From Nitrosovibrio sp. Nv6 (lineage in GTDB: Bacteria > Pseudomonadota > Gammaproteobacteria > Burkholderiales > Nitrosomonadaceae): DNA of 64,000 nucleotides. A program made the translations under genes and the position numbers. The DNA lies in the NCBI RefSeq assembly GCF_900110495.1, contig NZ_FODX01000001.1, positions 310,001-374,000 of the forward strand. Direction: 5' to 3'. Position 1 is the first letter of the stretch; each line of letters begins with the position of its first letter. The notes under the pieces were generated by a model. It saw only the letters and a program-made list of their open reading frames with translations. It did not search any database and was not told the origin of the DNA. Below, in pieces: positions 47,308-55,830 of the stretch.

Positions 47308-48060
47308 TCAAGAATTGACCGACAGCAGAACGCTGGCGCGCTGGGCGTTACCCTCGGCGTTCTGCAGCATCTTCATGTGCATTTCAAACTGGCGGGAAAG
47401 CGAGATCATGTCGACCAGCGCCTCGACTACATTGACATTGCTGCCCTCGAGTGCGCCGCTTTTGATTGTGACCTTCGCATCCGCCTCGGCCTCACCCCCG
47501 CCTGCCAGGCGGAACAGCCCATCCAGACCGCGCGTAAGCTGACCTTCTGGCGGATTGACGAGCTTGATGCGGTCTATCATCACGGAGATATTCGGCTCAC
47601 TCGTCCCGGCACCGGCGGGCACGGAAGAGATCACCCCATCCCTGGCGATTGTGACAAGCGTATTGGGGGGAATCGAAATCGTACCTCCATCTCCCTTTAC
47701 GCTCAGGCCGCTACGCGTCTGTAACACACCGTTGGCGCTCACATGCAGGTCCCCGTTGCGGGTATATGCCTCGGTCCCATCCTCCATTTGCACGGCTATC
47801 CAGCCCGGTCCCTGTATTGCCAGGTCGAGCTCCCGCCCCGTATGCTGCTCGGTACCAGGAGTGAAATCGGCACCAGCGCTTGAATCCACTACAAATGCCC
47901 GCGTTGCCAGCGTATCGCTGAATATCGGCACCGCACGCAACACGCTGGTTTCCGCGCGATAGCCAGTCGTGTTCGCATTTGCCAGATTGTGCGCCATGGC
48001 GGCTTGCTGTCCCAGCGTATGCTTCGCACCGGTCATCGCAACGTAGATCATGCGATCCAT
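47308..48060 (-). CDS. flgF: Proximal rod protein FlgF
   Basis: Rod subunit, 250 residues. The N-terminus MDRMIYVAMTGAKHTLGQQA and NLANANTTGYRAE, and the C-terminal VVEALVDMISLSRQFEMHMK, place it in FlgF. AGGAG lies seven bases upstream of the ATG. It is separated from flgE by 155 bases that contain a hairpin with a T-run on the opposite strand. Confidence 0.96.
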   Translation of the reverse strand: MDRMIYVAMTGAKHTLGQQAAMAHNLANANTTGYRAETSVLRAVPIFSDTLATRAFVVDSSAGADFTPGTEQHTGRELDLAIQGPGWIAVQMEDGTEAYTRNGDLHVSANGVLQTRSGLSVKGDGGTISIPPNTLVTIARDGVISSVPAGAGTSEPNISVMIDRIKLVNPPEGQLTRGLDGLFRLAGGGEAEADAKVTIKSGALEGSNVNVVEALVDMISLSRQFEMHMKMLQNAEGNAQRASVLLSVNS

Positions 48061-48137
48061 GTTTTACTCCTGTGATATGTGGTTTTAATCAGGTTTAAAG
48101 ACTGCTGGTATCGATTGAGTAGTTCTGGAAGGAATTT

Positions 48138-48182
48138 CCCGATTCCGGATGGCATGCCAGGATAGCGGAATCGGGTTTTTTT
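48138..48182 (+). terminator. Terminator-like hairpin facing away from flg genes
   Basis: CCCGATTCC and GGAATCGGG form a perfect nine-pair stem around the palindrome TGGCATGCCA, followed by seven T on the plus strand. All neighbouring genes run on the minus strand. As a terminator it would stop plus-strand (antisense) transcription; on the sense strand it is a stable hairpin between flgE and flgF. Confidence 0.6.
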
Positions 48183-48215
48183 GGCAGTCGTACTGACTAT
48201 GCCTTATTTATATCT

Positions 48216-49439
48216 TTATTTCAGATTTACTATCGTCTGCAGCAACTGGTCCTGAGTTTTGATGGTCTGGGCGTTGGCCTGGTAGACTCGCTGGGCAGTA
48301 ATCATATTGACCAGCTCCGAGGTAAGCTCTACATTTGAATCCTCAACTGCGCCCGCTTGCAGGACACCCAAACCGCCGGTATCCGGCGTCCCTACCAGGG
48401 CGGCGCCAGAGGCAGCGCTTTCCGTCCAGGTGTTATTGCCGCGTAATTCCAGGCCCTGTGGATTGGCAAAATTGGCTAACGCAACCTGTCCCAGGGTTAA
48501 AAATTTACCGCTTGAGTAGCTGCCGCTGATTATGCCGTCAGCGCCAACCGCGAAGCCGGTAAGGCGGCCCGAGGTATAGCCGTCCTGGTTTAGCGCATTA
48601 ACGCCGGAGTTGGATCCGAATTGGGTCGTGCCGGTGAAGTCCAGATCGAAAACCAGGGGATTGACAGCACCGGTAGTGACCGGTGCTGTCAGACTGAATG
48701 TGCTGGAACTTGCCGGGTCAAGAGCGCCATTGGATAAAAAGTTCAGCGGGCCTACCGGTGCACCGCCGTTGAGCAATGTGCCATCATTGGCGGCAAATAC
48801 ATCCCAGCTGTTGGTACCTGTCTTGAGGAAATAAGCCGAAAGCGTGCTTGGATTGCCCAGGCTGTCGTGAATCGATAGAGAGGTTGAGCTGTGGTACGTC
48901 GTCGGATCGGTGAGGTCGAATGCGGCCGAACTCAGCGCTGCTTCCCGCGAATCCAGGTTAACCACCCCGTTCACCAGCGTGGTTGCCGCAGGCGGTGAAT
49001 CAGCCGTCGAAATACGCAGATCGGTTGGCGCGGAGGCATTGATCACTCCGGCGGCCGTCGCTGTATACCCCGTAAGACGCAGCCCGCTGCTGTTGACAAT
49101 ATAGCCATCCTTGTCCGGGTGAAATTGACCATTGCGTGAGTAACTGATAGCACCCTGGTCGCTCAACCGATAGAAGCCGTTGCCGTTGATTGCAATGTCG
49201 AGTGGATTATTGGATACGGTGATACTGCCCTGATTGAACTGCTGCGCAATATCGGCCACCTTGACACCGATCCCGGCCTGGAGGCTGCTCCCGCCCGAAA
49301 GCGAGTTGGCAAATACATCCGCAAATTGGGCCTGCGACTGCTTGAATCCCACCGTATTGGTGTTTGCTACGTTGTTACCTATTACGTCCAGGTTCTTGGA
49401 CGCTGCATTCAAGCCGCTTAAGCCTTGCTGAAAACTCAT
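48216..49439 (-). CDS. flgE: Flagellar hook protein FlgE
   Basis: Hook subunit, 407 residues. SFQQGLSGLNAASKNLDVIG and NNVANTNTVGFKQSQAQF at the N-terminus and VELTSELVNMITAQRVYQAN at the C-terminus are typical, as is TIKTQDQLLQTIVNLK at the end. The middle is the variable hook-surface domain. GGAGTAAT precedes the ATG. It lies between flgD and flgF. Confidence 0.97.
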   Translation of the reverse strand: MSFQQGLSGLNAASKNLDVIGNNVANTNTVGFKQSQAQFADVFANSLSGGSSLQAGIGVKVADIAQQFNQGSITVSNNPLDIAINGNGFYRLSDQGAISYSRNGQFHPDKDGYIVNSSGLRLTGYTATAAGVINASAPTDLRISTADSPPAATTLVNGVVNLDSREAALSSAAFDLTDPTTYHSSTSLSIHDSLGNPSTLSAYFLKTGTNSWDVFAANDGTLLNGGAPVGPLNFLSNGALDPASSSTFSLTAPVTTGAVNPLVFDLDFTGTTQFGSNSGVNALNQDGYTSGRLTGFAVGADGIISGSYSSGKFLTLGQVALANFANPQGLELRGNNTWTESAASGAALVGTPDTGGLGVLQAGAVEDSNVELTSELVNMITAQRVYQANAQTIKTQDQLLQTIVNLK

Positions 49440-49492
49440 GATTACTCCTTGGGTAGCGTCTCATCCTGAGACGGATATTCGATTAGTGCCGT

Positions 49493-50161
49493 TTAAAAAA
49501 TCTGTTTGACGTCCGTCAGCCCCACCGGTCCAAGCGTTCCAACATTCAACTGTACACCCTGACTACCTTGGGAAACGCCTTGAACCGATCCGAATGCCAG
49601 GGTTTTCGCATCGATCTTCTGGTCGCCGCGCAGCGCGCTGACGCTAACGCTATAAACTCCGTCAGTGGCCGCTGCGCCATCAGTGGTCATGCCATCCCAT
49701 GTGAGTGCGAGAGAACCCGCCGGTTTCGCGCCAAGATCCATGACCTGCATTGCGCGACCCGAGGCGTCGTGTATCGTGACCTTCACCTGATCTGCGGCAT
49801 GCGGCAGTTCAAGGCCGAAAATTCCACTACCGCCAGTCAGTTGCAACATTGAACCGGGCACAAGTACGTCTTTTCCGATCATGGTTGCAGCTTGCAGGGA
49901 TTGTCCCGCGTTAAAGCTGCTCGCCATGGCCTGGATGTTTGCGTTAAGTTTCTCTATGCCGTTCACCGTGCTGATTTGCGCCAGTTGCGTCGTCACTTGA
50001 GCGTTGTCAAGCGGATTGAGAGGATCCTGATTCTTCATTTGCGTAACCAGCAGCTTGAGAAACCGGTCCTGCACCTCATCCGCAACGGGTTTGGGTGTAT
50101 TTGCAGCGCCATACAATGAAAATATTTTTGTGGCTGATTGCGGATCCTGAATCGTGCTCAT
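49493..50161 (-). CDS. flgD: Hook cap / scaffold protein FlgD
   Basis: Temporary cap required for hook growth, 222 residues. VADEVQDRFLKLLVTQMKNQ and DPLNPLDNAQVTTQLAQIST at about 24-65 are the FlgD signature. The C-terminal FlgD Ig-like/Tudor part contains LTWDGMTTDG. It follows flgC by ten bases. Confidence 0.96.
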   Translation of the reverse strand: MSTIQDPQSATKIFSLYGAANTPKPVADEVQDRFLKLLVTQMKNQDPLNPLDNAQVTTQLAQISTVNGIEKLNANIQAMASSFNAGQSLQAATMIGKDVLVPGSMLQLTGGSGIFGLELPHAADQVKVTIHDASGRAMQVMDLGAKPAGSLALTWDGMTTDGAAATDGVYSVSVSALRGDQKIDAKTLAFGSVQGVSQGSQGVQLNVGTLGPVGLTDVKQIF

Positions 50162-50171
50162 GATTTCTTCC

Positions 50172-50591
50172 TCATTGTCCGATAGTTAAAGTTTTCAGCA
50201 GGAGCGTCTTCGCAGTATTCATCATGTCCACATTGTTCTGGTACGAACGCGAAGCGGAAATCATATCGACCATCTCCTCCACCACGTTTACATTTGGCAT
50301 AGTCACAAAACCCTCCTCGTTCGCCATCGGATGGGTCGGCTCGTATATCAGCTTCATCGGTGATTGATCCTCAAGGACTCGAGATACCTTGACGCCGGTG
50401 GCGGCATTGTTGGGATCGGCGCTGGCGGCTGACGGAATACTCATGAACAGCACCTGTTTGGCCTTATAAGGCTGACCGTTGGAAGTCACCGCGCTATCGG
50501 CGTTGGCGAGGTTGCTCGCCACCACGTTCAGGCGCTGATTCTGCGCGGTCATGGCTGATCCCGCGACAGTGAAAATATTGAATAAAGACAT
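50172..50591 (-). CDS. flgC: Proximal rod protein FlgC
   Basis: Rod subunit, 139 residues. [20 protein letters not shown] and [15 protein letters not shown] near the N-terminus, and [20 protein letters not shown] with [10 protein letters not shown] at the end, are diagnostic. It lies 14 bases after flgB. Confidence 0.97.
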   Translation of the reverse strand: MSLFNIFTVAGSAMTAQNQRLNVVASNLANADSAVTSNGQPYKAKQVLFMSIPSAASADPNNAATGVKVSRVLEDQSPMKLIYEPTHPMANEEGFVTMPNVNVVEEMVDMISASRSYQNNVDMMNTAKTLLLKTLTIGQ

Positions 50592-50605
50592 GATAGGGTC
50601 TCTCC

Positions 50606-51010
50606 TTAACCTTGAATGGCAGCGCGCATGATCTTGATCTGGTCGCTGATGAATGTGAGATTGGCTTCGTAGTGGATGGAGTTGTCGGCGAACTGGCTGC
50701 GCTCTACATCCATGTCCACCGTATTGCCATCCACGCTTCCTTGTACAGCAGAACGGTACAGCAGCGGCGCACCGCCTGCCGTGCCGCTGACACTGCCGGG
50801 CGATGCAATGTGATTGGGGGCGCTTGTCACCAGCTTCACGACCCGATTGCCGTTCGCATTTTCCAGCGCGTCCTTGAAGTTGATGTCTCGCGCCTTGAAA
50901 TTAGGGGTATCCGCGTTGGCGATATTGGAAGCGATCAATTGCTGGCGATGGGCTCGCAGATTGGCGGCGTCCTGGAAGAAACGAAATGTTCCATCAAGCT
51001 TATCAATCAT
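50606..51010 (-). CDS. flgB: Proximal rod protein FlgB
   Basis: Rod subunit and first gene of the flgBCDEFGHIJ run, 134 residues. [20 protein letters not shown] with [12 protein letters not shown] and the C-terminal [20 protein letters not shown] match FlgB. GAGAGGAATTC precedes the ATG. Three phased decamer repeats begin 34 bases upstream of the start. Confidence 0.97.
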   Translation of the reverse strand: MIDKLDGTFRFFQDAANLRAHRQQLIASNIANADTPNFKARDINFKDALENANGNRVVKLVTSAPNHIASPGSVSGTAGGAPLLYRSAVQGSVDGNTVDMDVERSQFADNSIHYEANLTFISDQIKIMRAAIQG

Positions 51011-51465
51011 GAATTCCTCTCAGGCAATGCACTGCTTCGATCTGTCAATGCTGGTCAATGCCGGTCAATGCTGTTTATACACATGAGTTATGGTATTTCA
51101 TGGCCTGTCTACCCAAAAGACAGATTAACGGGGTAAAAACCCTTTATCTCAACGCTTCCCTGGTCCAAATTCCTGTCTTACTTGCAAGGCCGTGCTATGA
51201 GGCGCAGCCCTGCGGTCTCATCGGTCACTGCGGGGCGCTGTGTATCCAGCGCGAAAATAGTTCGTTGAGACAGAATCCGGATAAGTGAGGTCCGATTAGC
51301 CGCGATACCAAGAATACGGTGACATGCATCAGGTCGATTCACTGAATAACGGATAAAACCAGCCTCAGTTCCGCAGGCAGTTGCGATATGTCCAGACTAA
51401 AATACCGCTACCCTCCGCTCGGCCCGGTTCGGCCTGATCCAGGGCATTCTTTCAAGGAATCTGTC
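51011..51465. promoter_or_regulatory. Divergent flgB-flgA control region
   Basis: 455 bases separate the flgB and flgA starts. Three decamers (51044-51073) lie close to flgB. GGGG-TAAAAA-CCC near 51128-51141 can form a small hairpin. No sigma-28 site with correct spacing is present, as expected for early and middle flagellar genes. I could not place a sigma-54 or sigma-70 promoter with confidence. Confidence 0.4.
51044..51073. repeat. Three tandem decamers upstream of flgB
   Basis: GTCAATGCTG, GTCAATGCCG and GTCAATGCTG are contiguous. The ten-base period is close to one helical turn, so the same face would be presented three times. They lie 34 bases before the flgB ATG and may be a regulator-binding array or part of the leader. 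Confidence 0.7.
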
Positions 51466-52191
51466 ATGTTCATCATGCCCATCATTAGCTTGCGACGCCT
51501 GTCATGCCATTTCAGCCTGATCGTGTTTCTGTCGGTGCCCGCTGCGGCATCAGCCTCTGCCAGCGCGAAACAGGACCATCGTCTTATTCAGGACGTTGCT
51601 CTGGATTTTCTGCGTACACAGTCAGCCGGTCTACCGGGTCAGGTTGATATCACCCTTGGCGCAATCGACGCACGGGTCAACCTTCCCGTCTGTGCCGCGC
51701 TTGAGCCGGCATTGCCGCCTGGTAGCCGGCCATGGGGCAATACGACGGTGATCGTCCGTTGCTCCGTGCCAAATACTTGGACTATTTATGTCCGCGCAAC
51801 CGTGAAAGTGGTGGCGGATTATGTAGTGAGTACCCGTCCGTTAACGCAGGGCCATATACTTGCCCCTGCAGACTTGACCATACGCAGTGGAGATCTGACC
51901 CAGCTTCCACCAGGCATCGTCACTGACCTGAATCAGGCGACCGGCAGGGCGCTGACCAGCAGCCTCCCCTTCGGCAGCCCCGTGCGCCAGGACATGCTGC
52001 GCGCGCAAGCAGCCGTAATACAGAATCAAAACGTGAAACTGATTTCCAGCGGACCCGGATTCAGCGTATCCGGTGAGGGGAAAGCACTTAACAACGCGGC
52101 GGAAGGCCAGTTGGTACAGGTAAGAAGTGCGTCAGGCTCGGTAATTAGCGGAATCGCGCGAGCCGGAGCAATAGTCGTGATAAGTTATTGA
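51466..52191 (+). CDS. flgA: P-ring assembly chaperone FlgA
   Basis: Periplasmic chaperone for FlgI. ATG 51466 has AAGGAA upstream and gives 241 residues with a signal peptide ending near ASASA. The C-terminal SAF-like domain is clear: VVSTRPLTQGHILAPADLTI, FGSPVRQDMLR, VKLISSGPGFSV and IAGRAG-like ARAGAIVVISY. It is divergent from flgB. Confidence 0.94.
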   Translation: MFIMPIISLRRLSCHFSLIVFLSVPAAASASASAKQDHRLIQDVALDFLRTQSAGLPGQVDITLGAIDARVNLPVCAALEPALPPGSRPWGNTTVIVRCSVPNTWTIYVRATVKVVADYVVSTRPLTQGHILAPADLTIRSGDLTQLPPGIVTDLNQATGRALTSSLPFGSPVRQDMLRAQAAVIQNQNVKLISSGPGFSVSGEGKALNNAAEGQLVQVRSASGSVISGIARAGAIVVISY

Positions 52192-52393
52192 GGAAACGCT
52201 ACTATGACTGACTTGAGCTGGCCTTAATGGTTGCCGTTATAGTAGGGGCGCGATCTCGATTTTCACCCAGGTTGCCGTAGATATATGGTTAACTGTGACG
52301 GCAGGATAAATGGAACCAGAGTGATCCTCAGTATTTCCATTTGAAGAATGGCTATAACAATATGCAGGCAAATTTTCACCGATAAAATTGGCC

Positions 52394-52420
52394 TAAAGTT
52401 CCTCACGAGGTCGCCGTTAA
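52394..52420 (+). promoter_or_regulatory. Sigma-28 promoter of flgM-flgN
   Basis: TAAAGTTC, 11 bases, GCCGTTAA, just upstream of flgM (ATG 52453). Seven of eight -35 positions and seven of eight -10 positions match the canonical sigma-28 sequence. It gives a leader of about 25 bases and a feedback loop, with FliA driving its own inhibitor. Confidence 0.85.
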
Positions 52421-52452
52421 ATATTTACGGTTAACTGCAGGAGATACACCCT

Positions 52453-52770
52453 ATGAAAATAGAAAATTCCATCAAGACTACACCAGCCTCGCCTGTCGGC
52501 GAGGCGCTGGTATCCTCTGCCAGACCCGGACAAAGATCAGCGGAGATTGCTACACCAAACGAACCGGGTAACACAGGCGACAGCGTTAAACTCAGTACGC
52601 ATCTGCAAAGCATCGAGAAAAACCTGGCTACCGGTGAAGTTTTTGACGCCGCTCGGGTGGCTGAAATCAAGCAGGCAATCAGCGAGGGCCGGTTCGTCGT
52701 GAACGCTGGCAAGGTGGCTGATGGTTTGCTGGAGACGGTGCGAGACCTGATCCGCACCAGGCAGGGCTAA
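52453..52770 (+). CDS. flgM: Anti-sigma-28 factor FlgM
   Basis: Binds and inhibits FliA until the hook is complete, then is exported. It is 105 residues with a polar, disordered N-terminal half. The conserved C-terminal helices have DAARVAEIKQAISEGRF then VNAGKVADGLLE. GCAGGAG precedes the ATG. It is followed directly by flgN. Confidence 0.95.
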   Translation: MKIENSIKTTPASPVGEALVSSARPGQRSAEIATPNEPGNTGDSVKLSTHLQSIEKNLATGEVFDAARVAEIKQAISEGRFVVNAGKVADGLLETVRDLIRTRQG

Positions 52771-52771
52771 C

Positions 52772-53248
52772 TTGACCAACAGCGTTTTTGATCCGATTGC
52801 AGGCGTCCCCCGCGAACGTGACGCGACGCTGGCGTTCATTGATGTTTTGCGCCGCGAGCAGCACGCATTGCAGCATTCGGATGCGTCTTTGTTACTGTCG
52901 CTGGCAACGGAAAAAGCGCGTCATGCCCAACAATTGGCCCAACTGACAAATGCGCGCAACTGCTGGCTCGCGATGTCGGGCTACTCGCAGGATCGCGTTG
53001 GCATGGAGCGTGGGCTGCAAGATTGGCCAGCTGCCGCCGATTCGTGGCGGGACCTGCTTCAGCTGGCTGAAACAGCAAATGAACTCAATAATATCAACAG
53101 CATAATTGTCGGTCAGCGGCTGCGCTATAACCAGCAGAGGCTTTCAGCGCTCCAGGCAGCTACCCGCAGTGCTCAAGGCGCTGGTCTGTATGGATCGGAC
53201 GGACAACCCCAGCCATTCCCTGGCGGACGCATGCTTGGCGAAGTCTGA
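52772..53248 (+). CDS. flgN: Flagellar chaperone FlgN
   Basis: Chaperone for FlgK and FlgL. The start is a TTG directly after the flgM stop, because no ATG lies near the family N-terminus. The 158 residues form a helical protein with LRREQHALQHSDASLLLSLA, and the family's short C-terminal pattern NNINSIIVGQRLRYNQQRLS with LYGSDGQ. It is convergent with motD. Confidence 0.9.
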   Translation: MTNSVFDPIAGVPRERDATLAFIDVLRREQHALQHSDASLLLSLATEKARHAQQLAQLTNARNCWLAMSGYSQDRVGMERGLQDWPAAADSWRDLLQLAETANELNNINSIIVGQRLRYNQQRLSALQAATRSAQGAGLYGSDGQPQPFPGGRMLGEV

Positions 53249-53299
53249 TCCGTGGGGTGTGCGTTCTAGACCTCAGTCATCAAGTCTGCAAGGAATATC

Positions 53300-54145
53300 T
53301 CAGAGGCGGGAAATCATTATCGGTAATGCAATGCCGTGGCTTGAGCTATCCGCCAGGACTCCAGGCAGATCTTCAGGCAGGATTTCAGGAAAGACCTGGG
53401 GCAAGGATTCGGGTGGGGTGGAAAGAATCATAACCGTGACCCGCCGATTGCGCATACGGCCCTCCTCACTGTCATTAGTGTCGACAGGCCGGTTTTCGCC
53501 ATGGCCCACGGCTGTCAGGCGGCTCGCATCCACTCCCTGGTTGATCAGCAACCGTACAACACTGCTGGCGCGCATTGCCGACAATTCCCAATTGGAAGGA
53601 AATTTCTCAGTGATCGGGATATTGTCGGTGTGGCCTTCCACCTGAATCGCATAGTCGTCATTCTTCAACACCAGCGCCACCGCCTCAAGCACCCTGCTCG
53701 AATTCTCCTGAACTTCCGCCTGGCCCGGCGCAAACAGCACGCTGGCATTGATTTCCACACCCAGCCCCACGCTACTGCGAACGACTCGCACCTGGCCGTT
53801 CTCTACAAGGGGGGCGAAGGTGGACACCAGGTCATGGGCGATGGCCGCCATCCTTTCCTGTTGCCGGCGCCGTGTTTCTTCAAGATGATTTGCCTTTTTA
53901 ATCGCCTGGCTGTCCGCAATCGAAGGTACTGGATCCGGTACCGGTACTACCACGTTGCGTTGATCCGTTTGCGCGTCGAGAGCATTGACAAGGGACTCCG
54001 CCAACACGCGGGATTTGCCCGCATTTACTTGGGAGATCGCGTACATGACGACAAACAGTGCAAGCAGAAGGGTGATAAAGTCCGCGTAGGACACCAGCCA
54101 GCGCTCGTGATTTTCATGCTCTTCCGGTTTATGCCTGCGTGGCAT
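53300..54145 (-). CDS. motD: Stator protein MotD (MotB family)
   Basis: Peptidoglycan-anchoring stator subunit, 281 residues. One membrane helix carries the proton-site Asp, D22 in YADFITLLLALF. The OmpA-like domain has VEGHTDNIPI and NWELSAMRASSVV. A longer Pro/Ser-rich tail (about 250-281) distinguishes it from MotB at 61845-62771. It pairs with motC and belongs to the MotCD type of Pseudomonas and relatives. Confidence 0.92.
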   Translation of the reverse strand: MPRRHKPEEHENHERWLVSYADFITLLLALFVVMYAISQVNAGKSRVLAESLVNALDAQTDQRNVVVPVPDPVPSIADSQAIKKANHLEETRRRQQERMAAIAHDLVSTFAPLVENGQVRVVRSSVGLGVEINASVLFAPGQAEVQENSSRVLEAVALVLKNDDYAIQVEGHTDNIPITEKFPSNWELSAMRASSVVRLLINQGVDASRLTAVGHGENRPVDTNDSEEGRMRNRRVTVMILSTPPESLPQVFPEILPEDLPGVLADSSSHGIALPIMISRL

Positions 54146-54207
54146 CTTGGCTCCAGGTTGTGGATTATGGATGAGTGCGGAACGCGCTCTCCCGCAAGCA
54201 TTTTCGT

Positions 54208-54285
54208 TTATTCTTTGTCACCGCTATCCGGGCTAGCCGCATCTTCAACTTTACCTGTCAGGGCCGTTTGTTGGTTGTTTTTCAT
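54208..54285 (-). CDS. 25-residue ORF between motC and motD
   Basis: ATG 54285 is preceded by TAAGGAG with ideal spacing, and the frame runs 25 codons to TAA at 54208-54210. The peptide begins MKNNQQTALTG and is acidic toward its end (DSGDKE). It lies inside the motC-motD operon, where a 213-base gap would otherwise be unexplained. No family is recognised. Translation is supported only by the ribosome-binding site and position. Confidence 0.45.
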   Translation of the reverse strand: MKNNQQTALTGKVEDAASPDSGDKE

Positions 54286-54358
54286 TATTTCTCCTTAATG
54301 GATTGCTTCAGGTACTGCGACTTTACGTCATCATCAATATTCGTCTATCAGACATGTC

Positions 54359-55099
54359 TTACACTACATAGCCCCCAAGCCGTCCCGCGATCAGGCGCGG
54401 ATTCTCGCCTTTCGCAATTCCCACCAGCCCATCCACCAGCATTTCACGCATCAGTACCTGACGGGCAATGAGGGTTTTCAGCTTGTTCGCTATTGGCAGA
54501 AACGCCAGATTGGCCAATCCAACGCCATAAATGGTCGCGACGAACGCCACGGCAATACCGGCACCCAGGTGGGTGGGGTCCGACAAATTCTCCATTACCT
54601 GGATAAGTCCCATTACGGCTCCCAGAATACCAATCGTCGGTGCATATCCACCCGCCGCTTCCCATACCCTGGCGCCCTGACGATGAAGTTCGTCGAACGT
54701 ATCGATCTCTACCTCCAGCACGCGCTTCAATACGAGCGGATCCGTACCATCGACTACCAGTTGCAATCCCTTTTTTACGAACGGATCATCGATGCCTTCG
54801 ATATGTGAATCCAGCGAGAGGAAACCTTCTTTGCGCGCCGCAGCACTCCAGACAGCGATATGCTCTACCACTGCTGGCGCGTCGAGTCGCGGTGGAACGA
54901 ATACCCAGCGGCTCATTTTCATGCCCAGCACAAACTGGCGCACGGGGCTTTGCAACAGCACCGCGCCCAGCGTGCCGCCCAGCACCATGGCAAAGGCGGT
55001 AAACTGGACAAGCGATCCCGGATTGCCGCCTTCCATCGCTTGTGCGCCAAAAACCGCGACTAACGCAACAACGATACCGATTATGCTATTGAGGTCCAT
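54359..55099 (-). CDS. motC: Stator protein MotC (MotA family)
   Basis: Four-helix proton-channel stator subunit. A start at ATG 55099 has AAGGA seven bases upstream; ATG 55105 would add two residues and touch that site. The 246 residues include membrane segments near 7-25, 31-50, 147-165 and 180-200, and the conserved PTIGILGAVMGLIQVMENL. It overlaps fliA by about 20 bases. Confidence 0.94.
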   Translation of the reverse strand: MDLNSIIGIVVALVAVFGAQAMEGGNPGSLVQFTAFAMVLGGTLGAVLLQSPVRQFVLGMKMSRWVFVPPRLDAPAVVEHIAVWSAAARKEGFLSLDSHIEGIDDPFVKKGLQLVVDGTDPLVLKRVLEVEIDTFDELHRQGARVWEAAGGYAPTIGILGAVMGLIQVMENLSDPTHLGAGIAVAFVATIYGVGLANLAFLPIANKLKTLIARQVLMREMLVDGLVGIAKGENPRLIAGRLGGYVV

Positions 55100-55830
55100 G
55101 CGCATTCCTTGAGTCTGGCGCGAAGCCGCGCAACAGCCTGGCTATGAATTTGGCATACTCTGGATTCAGATACACCCAGAATCGCGCCAATCTCCTTGAA
55201 ATTCAATTCCTGCTCGTAGTACAGGCCCATCAGCATCTTCTCGCGCTCGGGCAGGCTGCCTATCGCGCTGATCAGCGCTTGCCGGAGATCGCTATCCAGC
55301 AGGTTTGCCAGGGGGTCATCGGAGTCAGGGGTATCAGCGGCGCAGTTGCGCTCCAGAAAATTGTCATCATCGCTATCGGCGAAGTCTTCATAGTGGATTA
55401 GCTGAGCGCCGCGCGCATCGAGCAGCATCTGGTGATAACCGGCGATAGGCACTCCTAATTCCCCAGCTATCTCGATCTCGCTGGGCGAACGGCCAAGGCG
55501 TTGCTGCAGCGCGTTAATGGCCGCCTCGATCTGACGCATGTTCCTGCGCGCTCCACGCGGAAGCCAGTCCATCTGGCGCAATTCATCCAGCATCGCGCCG
55601 CGAATGCGCTGCTGCGCATAAGTCTCGAATTGAGCGCCGGGTATTTCCTCGTAGCGATTCAGCGCATCCATCAAGCCGATCATTCCAACCTGGATCAGGT
55701 CATCGGCCTCCACGCTGCCCGGCAGCCGGGCAATCATGTGATGAGCAATTCGTTTGACAAGCGGAGCAAACGTGACGAGTTGCTGCTGTTTGTCGATCGC
55801 ACCGCTTGAGGTGTACATTGTCTGATTCAT
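55081..55830 (-). CDS. fliA: RNA polymerase sigma factor FliA (sigma-28)
   Basis: Sigma factor for late flagellar genes, 249 residues. Region 2 (DDLIQVGMIGLMDALNRYEE, TYAQQRIRGAMLDELR), region 3 and region 4 (LNFKEIGAILGVSESRVCQI) are intact. The gene overlaps flhG as ATGA and motC at its other end. Six matching promoters lie in this window, and its inhibitor FlgM is encoded at 52453. Confidence 0.97.
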   Translation of the reverse strand: MNQTMYTSSGAIDKQQQLVTFAPLVKRIAHHMIARLPGSVEADDLIQVGMIGLMDALNRYEEIPGAQFETYAQQRIRGAMLDELRQMDWLPRGARRNMRQIEAAINALQQRLGRSPSEIEIAGELGVPIAGYHQMLLDARGAQLIHYEDFADSDDDNFLERNCAADTPDSDDPLANLLDSDLRQALISAIGSLPEREKMLMGLYYEQELNFKEIGAILGVSESRVCQIHSQAVARLRARLKECAWTSIA

